From NCBI GenBank assembly GCA_022376925.1, contig JAIOJX010000028.1:67917001-67981000 (forward strand): a stretch of 64,000 nucleotides of DNA. Direction: 5' to 3'. The notes beneath the pieces were generated by a model that did not search any database, was not told where the DNA came from, and saw nothing but the letters and a program-made list of their open reading frames with translations. Position 1 is the stretch's first letter. Each line of letters begins with the position of its first letter. The stretch comes from Tragulus kanchil (taxonomy: Eukaryota; Chordata; Mammalia; Artiodactyla; Tragulidae). Made by a program: the position numbers and the translations under genes. This document shows positions 55,320 through 64,000 of this stretch, in pieces.

Positions 55320-57543
55320 CTTTAATATTGATCTTAGCAACATTTTTGGAGTGTGTCTCTTCAGGTAAGGGAAATGAAAGCAATAATAAAAAGTAGAACA
55401 GCATCAATCTAAAAAAATTTTCTATAGCAGAGGAAACCATCAACAAGTTGAAAAGACAGACCACTGAATGGAAGAAGATACTAGCAAACAATATACCCAA
55501 TAGGTATTAATATCCTAAATATACACAGAACTCAGAGTTCAACATCAAAAAAAAAAAGGAATAATTTGATTAATAATAGGCAGAGGACCTGTGTAGACAT
55601 TTTTTCAAGTTAAAAATACAGGTGACCAACAAGCACATGAAAACGTATTCAAAATCACTAATCATCAGAGAAATTCTAATTAAAATCACAATGAGATACC
55701 ACCTCACACATATCAGAATAAAAATAACCTCAAATAACAAGTGTTGGCAAGTATGTGGGAAAAGGGGATTCTTATGCACTGTAGTTGGGAATGTAAATTG
55801 ATGCAGCTACTATGGAAAACAGTATGCAAATTTCTAAAAATAATTAAAAATAGAACTGCTGTATGATCCAGCAATGTCATTTCTGGGTATTTACCATAAG
55901 AAAACAAAAACTCTAACTGGAAAATATATGTGCACAGCGATGTTTATTTTAATCTCATTTACAATGGTCAGGACATAGGAAGCAACCTAACTATCCATTG
56001 ATAGATGAATGGATAAAGAAGATGTGATATATATATAGGTATAGATATTATTCAACCATAAAAAATGAAATTTTGTCATTTGAAAGAATATGAATGGATC
56101 TAAAGAGTATTATGCTAAATGAAATGTTAACAGAGAATGAAAAATAGTCACTTATATGTGGAATCTGACAAAACAAACACAGCAAAATGAAAACAGATTT
56201 ATATTGATAGATACCAAGATTGTTGTGATTGCTGGAGGGAAGAGGGGTGGAGAGACAACATAATGAAGGAGACTAAGACATACACATTTCCAGTTATAAA
56301 ATAAATAAGCCAGTGGGTATAAGATACAACATAAAGTATGTTGTCCATAATATTGTAATCAATTTTATAGGGATAGATGGTTTCTAGACTTATTGTGGTG
56401 ATAATTTCATAATTTTTTCAAAAAATAAGTGTGCATCCCTACTTTTTACCCTTTAATATTGATCTTAGCAACATTTTTGGAGTGTGTCTCTTCAGGTAAG
56501 GGAAATGAAAGCAATAATAAAAAGTAGAACAGCATCAATCTAAAAAAATTTTCTATAGCAGAGGAAACCATCAACAAGTTGAAAAGACAGACCACTGAAT
56601 GGAAGAAGATACTAGCAAACAATATACCCAATAGGTATTAATATCCTAAATATACACAGAACTCAGAGTTCAACATCAAAAAAAAAAGGAATAATTTGAT
56701 TAATAATAGGCAGAGGACCTGTGTAGACATTTTTTCAAGTTAAAAATACAGGTGACCAACAAGCACATGAAAACGTATTCAAAATCACTAATCATCAGAG
56801 AAATTCTAATTAAAATCACAATGAGATACCACCTCACACATATCAGAATAAAAATAACCTCAAATAACAAGTGTTGGCAAGTATGTGGGAAAAGGGGATT
56901 CTTATGCACTGTAGTTGGGAATGTAAATTGATGCAGCTACTATGGAAAACAGTATGCAAATTTCTAAAAATAATTAAAAATAGAACTGCTGTATGATCCA
57001 GCAATGTCATTTCTGGGTATTTACCATAAGAAAACAAAAACTCTAACTGGAAAATATATGTGCACAGCGATGTTTATTTTAATCTCATTTACAATGGTCA
57101 GGACATAGGAAGCAACCTAACTATCCATTGATAGATGAATGGATAAAGAAGATGTGATATATATATAGGTATAGATATTATTCAACCATAAAAAATGAAA
57201 TTTTGTCATTTGAAAGAATATGAATGGATCTAAAGAGTATTATGCTAAATGAAATGTTAACAGAGAATGAAAAATAGTCACTTATATGTGGAATCTGACA
57301 AAACAAACACAGCAAAATGAAAACAGATTTATATTGATAGATACCAAGATTGTTGTGATTGCTGGAGGGAAGAGGGGTGGAGAGACAACATAATGAAGGA
57401 GACTAAGACATACACATTTCCAGTTATAAAATAAATAAGCCAGTGGGTATAAGATACAACATAAAGTATGTTGTCCATAATATTGTAATCAATTTTTATA
57501 GGGATAGATGGTTTCTAGACTTATTGTGGTGATAATTTCATAA
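55320..57543. repeat. Direct duplication D21 (shift 1131-1130)
   Basis: 55320-56412 recurs at 56451-57543. In the joint 56413-56450 the text TGCATCCCTACTTTTTACC is a damaged form of TGCATCCCTACATATC at 55306-55319. Confidence 0.97.
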
Positions 57544-57630
57544 TGTTTGCAAATGTCAAATATTATGTAATAACCTGAAACTAGTAATGCAATACTATAC
57601 ATGAACTATATTTCAATAACATTTTAAAAA
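55375..57630 (+). pseudogene. L1 ORF2 end and 3'UTR
   Basis: Forward strand: AATTAAAATCACAATGAGATACCA-like block (55678-55700), ATGTAAATTGATGCAGCTAC, ATGATCCAGCAATGTCATTT and AACCATAAAAAATG mark the last part of ORF2. The 3'UTR has CTTATTGTGGTGATAATTTC and ends TATATTTCAATAACATTTT. Stops and frameshifts throughout. The first part is repeated through D21. Confidence 0.85.
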
Positions 57631-58416
57631 TGCTAAGTCGATTGTATATGCAAATATGCAAAATTATTTTTCTTATAAGAGATATCTTTTATGCTGCCTT
57701 AAAGCAATTGGCTGTTGCAAATACAGTGTTTTAAAAGAACAACTCTAAAGGCACAAGTGCACCAACAAGCAGGGATATTCGGTATGCCCTTTTTCATGGG
57801 CTAGCCTGAGCAAATGGACTTTCAGTCTGAATTAAAGGTCAATTGATTTGTGCTTTTGCCAAATCAGTTTGGAAAAGACATTTAAAGTTCTGTCTCTCTA
57901 CTATGTGGCTCACCACGTATTTTCTGAGAATTCAGATTTAGCTGTGGTTGTTTCTAATTCCTCATAAAAAGTCTTGGCCAAACCTAATGCCTAAAAATGT
58001 CTGAACTTCTTAGCCTGAAATTTGGCGTTTACAACTTGCTTACTGATCCTGATTCCTCACGCCAGCATCAACATTTATTGTGTCCCTTCACAAATCCTTC
58101 CAATCCTATGAAATAGGTCTCTCAAGCAGATTGTGAATACATTATTTTCTGAATCTGCAATGTCACTCCTTTAAGCTGTGTTAACAAGAGTCAGTTTCCC
58201 TCATATGCTAGTCTGAGTCATCTCTCATATACAAAGCTTCCTTTATTTACTCTAATAAAATTATTTTTCTAAATTCCTTTAGTCCTTGCTGTGTATTTCT
58301 TTAATTTTCAACCTTAAAAAATTTAAATTTTCTTTTATACAACTCTCCTGTCTCTATGTGTAATCTATTAAAATTAGGACTGCAATTCCTATACTATAAT
58401 TCTTAGGGAGGAAAGT

Positions 58417-58490
58417 AACTGACTTACAAATATTATATTAATACTTAGTATATTAATACTTAGTATTAATATAATATTTGTAAGTCAGTT
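58417..58490. repeat. Near-perfect 74-bp inverted repeat (hairpin)
   Basis: Arms of 29 bases (58417-58445 and 58462-58490) are exact reverse complements around a 16-base AT-rich centre that is itself nearly palindromic. The outer arm begins AACTGACTTACAAATA. D22 copy at 59541-59614. Confidence 0.95.
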
Positions 58491-59540
58491 AAGACCTTTT
58501 CTGGCTTAATGAAGAAAAGACAACAAGCATGGGACTTTGGCCTTTTACTATCAGCTCTTACTCTTTTGGGGCGTTCTTTTACCACCAAACCTTCAGTTGT
58601 GTCTTCCTAAGTAATTGGAGAGATACTGGGAAGTTGTTCCTTGTTTTCCTGTGTCTTATGATGTTGGTTTGCAAACTGAAATGGAAATCAGGATGAACCC
58701 ACCGTCATCAGATTGGAATGTTTTTACATTGAACTATATTTCAATAACATTTTAAAATGCTAAGTCGATTGTATATGCAAATATGCAAAATTATTTTTCT
58801 TATAAGAGATATCTTTTATGCTGCCTTAAAGCAATTGGCTGTTGCAAATACAGTGTTTTAAAAGAACAACTCTAAAGGCACAAGTGCACCAACAAGCAGG
58901 GATATTCGGTATGCCCTTTTTCATGGGCTAGCCTGAGCAAATGGACTTTCAGTCTGAATTAAAGGTCAATTGATTTGTGCTTTTGCCAAATCAGTTTGGA
59001 AAAGACATTTAAAGTTCTGTCTCTCTACTATGTGGCTCACCACGTATTTTCTGAGAATTCAGATTTAGCTGTGGTTGTTTCTAATTCCTCATAAAAAGTC
59101 TTGGCCAAACCTAATGCCTAAAAATGTCTGAACTTCTTAGCCTGAAATTTGGCGTTTACAACTTGCTTACTGATCCTGATTCCTCACGCCAGCATCAACA
59201 TTTATTGTGTCCCTTCACAAATCCTTCCAATCCTATGAAATAGGTCTCTCAAGCAGATTGTGAATACATTATTTTCTGAATCTGCAATGTCACTCCTTTA
59301 AGCTGTGTTAACAAGAGTCAGTTTCCCTCATATGCTAGTCTGAGTCATCTCTCATATACAAAGCTTCCTTTATTTACTCTAATAAAATTATTTTTCTAAA
59401 TTCCTTTAGTCCTTGCTGTGTATTTCTTTAATTTTCAACCTTAAAAATTAATTCTCTTTTATACAACTCTCCTGTCTCTATGTGTAATCTATTAAAATTA
59501 GGACTGCAATTCCTATACTATAATTCTTAGGGAGGAAAGT

Positions 59541-59614
59541 AACTGACTTACAAATATTATATTAATACTTAGTATATTAATACTTAGTATTAATATAATA
59601 TTTGTAAGTCAGTT
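59541..59614. repeat. 74-bp inverted repeat, D22 copy
   Basis: Identical hairpin, displaced 1124 bases. The next duplication (D23) starts in its last four bases. Confidence 0.95.
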
Positions 59615-60000
59615 AAGACCTTTTCTGGCTTAATGAAGAAAAGACAACAAGCATGGGACTTTGGCCTTTTACTATCAGCTCTTACTCTTTTGGGGCGTTC
59701 TTTTACCACCAAACCTTCAGTTGTGTCTTCCTAAGTAATTGGAGAGATACTGGGAAGTTGTTCCTTGTTTTCCTGTGTCTTATGATGTTGGTTTGCAAAC
59801 TGAAATGGAAATCAGGATGAACCCACCGTCATCAGATTGGATCATTTTTTTTTTTTTGTCTTGCCTACATACCACTTCTAATATTTAAGATGTCTCTAAT
59901 ATAATTTTGCATTAAGCATAGATTATAGAAGATTCATATCAGTGTGAAAATCAAATTCTTATAAATGGTTTTATTCATACTTAAGGTTTTTCTTGTCCCT

Positions 60001-60024
60001 TGTGTGTGTGTGTGTGTGTGTGTG
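60001..60024. repeat. (TG)12 microsatellite in a SINE target duplication
   Basis: GTCCCTTGTGT occurs before (59995-60005) and after (60350-60360) the SINE. The TG run grows out of the first copy, next to the SINE tail. The D23 copy at 61124-61151 has 14 units. Confidence 0.92.
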
Positions 60025-60026
60025 TT

Positions 60027-60349
60027 TTAAAGATTTATTTATTTATTTATTTTGGGCGGGGGTCGGGTTGGGGAGGGAGGGGAGCGGGCGGGCCACTTCT
60101 ATTGATCTTTCATTTCTCTGTTTTCATCCGTCTTTGTTCTTTGGCTCCTGCGGGCCTCCCATCGCAGTGGCGTCTGTTGTCGCAGAGTGCCGGCTCTAGG
60201 TGCATGCACTCCAGAGCTCCGGCTCGCTGATTGGACACATCGGTCCAGCCGCTCCGCGGCACGTGGGATCTTCCCAGGCCAGGGATCGAACTGGCGCCCC
60301 TTGCACTGCAATGCAGTGTCCTTATCCACTGGACCACCAGGGGAAGCCC
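60027..60349 (-). mobile_element. tRNA-derived SINE (CHR-like), young
   Basis: Reverse strand, CpG-rich, over 90 % similar by eye to the 13-340 copy. Head ends GGGGAAGCCC. The (AAAT)n tail is intact. Frames seen in it on both strands are not genes. Confidence 0.93.
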
Positions 60350-61122
60350 GTCCCTTGTGTTTTACAACTAAAGGTTGTGGCACACAATTAAGGTTAATTC
60401 TAGGTCCAAGTAGAAACATCTGAAGAGAGCTATGAGTTACCATTAGCAAATGAATTGTAGTGGATTCTAGTGCCTATTTCAATAGCTCAGAGTTGATTTT
60501 GTAATATATTTCCTTTCTATATTCCTGAAGTGTTAGTTGTTTTTCCTCAGGGAAAAAGGACATGCTGAGGTGGATTCAGAAGGATGGAAAAAGAGATAGT
60601 ATTTGAAGAATAAAGGTGTAAAAGGAGGGAAAAATGTGAAGAGGAAATTTAAAAATTGTGAATTGTGATGCTCTCTAGTTGATGACCTGTACATTCTTTA
60701 GACCATAGATAAGACTCATTCACTTGTAGACTGAAGTTAAGACCTTTCTGGCTTAATGAAGAAAAGACAACAAGCATGGGACTTTGGCCTTTTACTATCA
60801 GCTCTTACTCTTTTGGGGCGTTCTTTTACCACCAAACCTTCAGTTGTGTCTTCCTAAGTAATTGGAGAGATACTGGGAAGTTGTTCCTTGTTTTCCTGTG
60901 TCTTATGATGTTGGTTTGCAAACTGAAATGGAAATCAGGATGAACCCACCGTCATCAGATTGGATCATTTTTTTTTTTTTGTCTTGCCTACATACCACTT
61001 CTAATATTTAAGATGTCTCTAATATAATTTTGCATTAAGCATAGATTATAGAAGATTCATATCAGTGTGAAAATCAAATTCTTATAAATGGTTTTATTCA
61101 TACTTAAGGTTTTTCTTGTCCC

Positions 61123-61123
<1 letters not shown>
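60350..61123. other. Unique DNA plus start of D23 copy, no gene seen
   Basis: 60361-60734 is purine-rich in part (60550-60660), with no coding pattern. 60735-61123 repeats 59611-60000. Confidence 0.6.
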
Positions 61124-61153
<30 letters not shown>

Positions 61154-61155
<2 letters not shown>

Positions 61156-61476
61156 AAAGATTTATTTATTTATTTATTTTGGGCGGGGGTCGGGTTGGGG
61201 AGGGAGGGGAGCGGGTGGGCCACTTCTATTGATCTTTCATTTCTCTGTTTTCATCCGTCTTTGTTCTTTGGCTCCTGCGGGCCTCCCATCGCAGTGGCGT
61301 CTGTTGTCGCAGAGTGCCGGCTCTAGGTGCATGCACTCCAGAGCTCCGGCTCGCTGATTGGACACATCGGTCCAGCCGCTCCGCGGCACGTGGGATCTTC
61401 CCAGGCCAGGGATCGAACTGGCGCCCCTTGCACTGCAATGCAGTGTCCTTATCCACTGGACCACCAGGGGAAGCCC
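61154..61476 (-). mobile_element. tRNA-derived SINE, D23 copy
   Basis: Copy of 60027-60349; one difference is visible (GGGTGGGCC against GGGCGGGCC). Confidence 0.93.
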
Positions 61477-61867
61477 GTCCCTTGTGTTTTACAACTAAAG
61501 GTTGTGGCACACAATTAAGGTTAATTCTAGGTCCAAGTAGAAACATCTGAAGAGAGCTATGAGTTACCATTAGCAAATGAATTGTAGTGGATTCTAGTGC
61601 CTATTTCAATAGCTCAGAGTTGATTTTGTAATATATTTCCTTTCTATATTCCTGAAGTGTTAGTTGTTTTTCCTCAGGGAAAAAGGACATGCTGAGGTGG
61701 ATTCAGAAGGATGGAAAAAGAGATAGTATTTGAAGAATAAAGGTGTAAAAGGAGGGAAAAATGTGAAGAGGAAATTTAAAAATTGTGAATTGTGATGCTC
61801 TCTAGTTGATGACCTGTACATTCTTTAGACCATAGATAAGACTCATTCACTTGTAGACTGAAGTTAA

Positions 61868-62546
61868 GTTTCCTTCAGCTGCATATGTGTTTCCTTTTGT
61901 TCTCATAACATTGTTCTGCATAGTGTTTTGAAAATCTTGATGTAGGTTCTGACACTGGAAAACTGAGAAATTTTAGGCAAAAATCATGTGGCTTCTTTTG
62001 GGAATTTTTTTTTTTTAATTCCTCTATAGAAACAGTATGCTTGAGTTAGTAATTTCCTCATTAGCTAGGGCAAGAGTCCTTCAGGTTTCAATAGGTCCTA
62101 CTTAGCATAAGCCCTCTTCTTTCCTATATGCAGCTGAATTGACCCTGAGAGAGTAAGTTCCTCACTCATCTATCCCAGATTCAAGTGGTTGTCCAGGGAC
62201 TAAAGGTCAGATGTTCTACAAATGTGCCTTGAGTAGTTTGAGTACAAAAAAAAAAACTATTTTTGTTGCTGCATTGATGAATAATCCCTGTGAGATATTA
62301 TGTAAATGAACAAGAAATTTACACATGTCCATGTTATTAAGCTGTCAAATGTATGAATTGCTTCCTGTCTTTGTAAAACTACTAATTGAAAAATGTCTAC
62401 GCATAACTATTTAAGAATGTAATTCATCAAAATTTTGGTTGATTGAAAAAATAGAATCAGCACTCAGTTTTAATCATTTGGGAAGCAATCTAATGTACTC
62501 AGTAAATTTAATTCCAAATACATGCCAATGCTTTGAAAGCCAAACA
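61868..62546. other. Unique AT-rich DNA, no gene seen
   Basis: Not duplicated. Contains T and A runs (62007-62017 and 62246-62257). No repeat or coding pattern recognised. Confidence 0.55.
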
Positions 62547-62748
62547 TGTTAGTTGCTTGGTTGCATTGGACTCTTTGTGACCTCTGGTCTATAGCCCACT
62601 AGGCCCCTTTGTTTTTGGGATTTCCCAGGCAAGAATGCTGAAGTGGGTTGCCATTTCCTTCTTTAGGGGATCTTCCAGCACCAGTGATCAAACCCAAGTC
62701 TCTTGCATTGGCAAGTGGATTCTTTACTGTCTGAGCTGGGAAAACCCT
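62547..62748 (-). mobile_element. Bov-tA-type SINE
   Basis: Reverse strand: TTGGACTCTTTGTGACCTC, CAGGCAAGAATGCTGAAGTG and TGCATTGGCAAGTGGATTC. The head is eroded (GGGAAAACCC). Confidence 0.88.
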
Positions 62749-63330
62749 GAGCCACTAGAGAAGGCCTTGAAAGCCAAAGGTATCATTTATTTGTACTTTT
62801 CCAGGAGTAACTCTTGGAGAGATTTCTTCTGATTTCATAAAATGGATACTAAAAATTTCCAGTAAACTGTTCTTGAGAAAGAAACTACTCCTTGCAGAAT
62901 GGCTCATGGGAGGTTAAGATGGCAATTTTTCTTCTTTTTGATTCTTATTATATCAGTTCTTCTGAAAGCAGGCAAAATTTGTAATAAACTACCTTAAATA
63001 ATTCACTTTTTATAAAATATGAAGTCTTTAAAGTTTTCTTCAAAAATTAGGAATGTTGTTTAATAATGGAGTCTACTGGTTTATTTCGTATACACTGTTA
63101 GAAAGCTTCCAAAGAGTAATGCCTTTTAGACATTATGCAGAAGCGCAGAAACAGGCAGTTTTAACTTAATGAAAACAGTGTAACTTTGAAAAAATTTGGT
63201 TATAGGAAAATTATGTAGTTTTATGGGAAATTCTTTCACATTTGTAGACTTAGGTTTTCCTCAGAATACCTTCAGTGTATTTTTTTTTTAAAGCCCTTTG
63301 CTATTTCTTTCTTTCTTTTCTTTTTTTTTT
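62749..63330. other. Unique AT-rich DNA, no gene seen
   Basis: No recognisable repeat or coding pattern. Pyrimidine tract at 63300-63335 leads into the next SINE. Confidence 0.55.
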
Positions 63331-63333
63331 TTT

Positions 63334-63598
63334 TAATTTTGGCCTCTTTTATTGGTCTTTCATTTATTTATTTTCAGCCATCGTTGTTTCTTTGGCCTGT
63401 GTGAGACTCCCACTGCAGTGGCCTCTCCTGTTGCAGAGCACCAGCTCAGGGTGCATGCGCTCCAGAGTACTGGCTCATAATTGGACACACTGGTCCAGCC
63501 GCTCCACAGCATGTTGGATCTTCCCAGGCCAGGGATTGAACTGGCGCCCCTTGCACTGCAAGGCAGATTTTTTACCCACTGGACCACCAGGGAAGCCC
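63334..63598 (-). mobile_element. tRNA-derived SINE (CHR-like)
   Basis: Reverse strand; head CCAGGGAAGCCC ends at 63598. It reads GGCCTCTTTTATTGG near the tail side, shared with the 28940 copy, so both belong to the same older subfamily. Not duplicated. Confidence 0.9.
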
Positions 63599-64000
63599 CT
63601 TTTTAAGATCTGTTGAAAAGGTGTGAGTAGTTCGTAGATACTTCAGATAAAGAGCTTTCAGTAGATGCTGCTTGGTGTAGGGAATATGTATTATAAATTA
63701 ATTTTGACTATTTATTCCAGTGAGGCTATTTTCCATGGATAAGAGTTTCATTTTCATTTAGTCTTACTGTCTAAATTTATGTAAAACTCTAACCTTTAGT
63801 GTTTGGTAGTTTTATCCCAGACAAAAGGAAGTACAGTACCACAAATTGATATTATGATTTTTTTTTTTTCTTTTTAAAAATAAAGGAGAAGAGCTGTTAA
63901 AAATCCATTCCAGATTAGTTGATCATAGTTAGAAAAACCAGAGAGGCCGGTGATTTCTCAAGGTGAATGCACTGCTATTAGAAATTATCTATTGCTCTCT
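63599..64000. other. Unique AT-rich DNA to window end
   Basis: No gene or repeat recognised. T/A runs at 63858-63880. Confidence 0.55.

Larger units (their letters stand above)
53248..55376. repeat. Direct duplication D20 (shift 1073-1072)
   Basis: 53248-54307 recurs at 54321-55376. Copies differ by C-run length (TTCCCTGG against TTCCTGG). The joint CAAAGACAGATAA (54308-54320) is a degraded form of 53229-53247. Confidence 0.97.
44094..57630 (+). mobile_element. 5'-complete but rearranged L1 LINE
   Basis: The forward element starts at the conserved GAGGAGAGGAGGTCAAGAT (44094). 5'UTR: 44094-44610 and 45245-45762, resuming at 45966-46005 and 47210-47910. ORF1 remnant: about 49815-50212. ORF2 from about 51930 (interrupted by SINEs at 52101 and 54023) through 56160. 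3'UTR ends near 57630. It contains a Bov-tA (45764-45965), a telomere-like array (46006-47175), an ERV LTR (47935-49803), a SINE inside that LTR (49496-49745), a SINE (53256-53580) and a Bov-tA (54023-54240). The ORF1 end and ORF2 start are missing, and part of ORF2 is inverted (50213-51920). Duplications D16-D21 inflate the span by about 6.7 kb. No intact frame remains. Confidence 0.85.
57602..59841. repeat. Direct duplication D22 (shift 1128 to 1124)
   Basis: 57602-58716 recurs at 58730-59841. Indels in A-runs account for the shift change. The joint is ATGTTTTTACAT (58717-58729). Confidence 0.97.
57631..59990. other. Unique AT-rich DNA with a hairpin, no gene seen
   Basis: No recognisable gene. 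58020-58280 has an LTR-like ending (ACTCTAATAAAATTATTTTT) but I cannot define an element. About half is the D22 copy. Confidence 0.55.
59611..61867. repeat. Direct duplication D23 (shift 1124, 1123, then 1127)
   Basis: 59611-60734 recurs at 60735-61867. The shift changes at a T-run and then by +4 at the (TG)n tract: 12 units at 60001 against 14 at 61124. The joint shares AGTTAAG at both break points. Confidence 0.98.

Noticed and set aside
58020..58280. A further LTR ending in ACTCTAATAAAATT
   Set aside because: Only a poly(A)-like signal is seen; no TG...CA ends, TATA box or target duplication could be placed.
1..61867. Higher-order satellite DNA explaining the 1.1-kb periodicity
   Set aside because: Satellite units share sequence with each other. 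Here each duplicated unit is different from the others and only unit length is shared.
1..64000. CRISPR array, operon or prokaryotic element
   Set aside because: Sequence is mammalian transposon-rich DNA; no short regularly spaced repeats with unique spacers and no operon-like frames.

Overview
The window is repeat-rich, AT-rich mammalian nuclear DNA from a ruminant. The evidence is BovB (RTE-type) LINE sequence, Bov-tA-type SINEs, ruminant-type L1 sequence, and a CpG-rich tRNA-derived SINE beginning GGGCTTCCCTGGTGG. Ancient L2 and MIR fragments are also present. I see no host protein-coding gene, rRNA, functional tRNA, CRISPR array or bacterial feature. Most open frames are remnants of LINE reverse transcriptase or shadows of SINEs.

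The dominant structure is not a gene system. At 23 places a stretch of about 1.03-1.18 kb is followed by a near-identical direct copy. The unit lengths are similar everywhere although the sequences are unrelated: BovB, L1, SINE, LTR and unique DNA. About 25 kb (roughly 40 %) of the window is second copy, so the underlying locus is probably about 38 kb. Many junctions carry a short degraded stretch that looks like an error-rich version of the true flank. My preferred reading is unmerged consensus overlaps in a long-read assembly, not biology.

Layout. 1-5500: a reverse-strand BovB element broken by a SINE and by an L1 3' end. 5500-9360: unique AT-rich DNA with SINEs. 9365-10423: a reverse-strand LTR candidate with an open frame running across its upstream edge. 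10600-16600: an unresolved LTR-like stretch, then L2 and MIR relics. 16900-19450: Bov-tA copies, then a repeat-poor, GC-richer block that is the best place for a conserved non-coding element. 19450-28300: nested SINEs, L1 and BovB 3' fragments, L2, and a Bov-tA dimer present three times. 28900-31430: SINEs including a head-to-head pair. 31430-43600: mostly unique DNA with MIR and L2 relics. 44094-57630: one 5'-complete but rearranged forward L1. Its 5'UTR holds a telomere-like inverted minisatellite and an ERV LTR, and its ORF2 has an inverted segment. 57630-64000: unique DNA, a 74-bp hairpin and three more SINEs.

No genes work together here. The interest lies in transposon nesting, the LTR with an open frame, the telomere-like array, and the duplication pattern, which any user of this sequence should resolve first.
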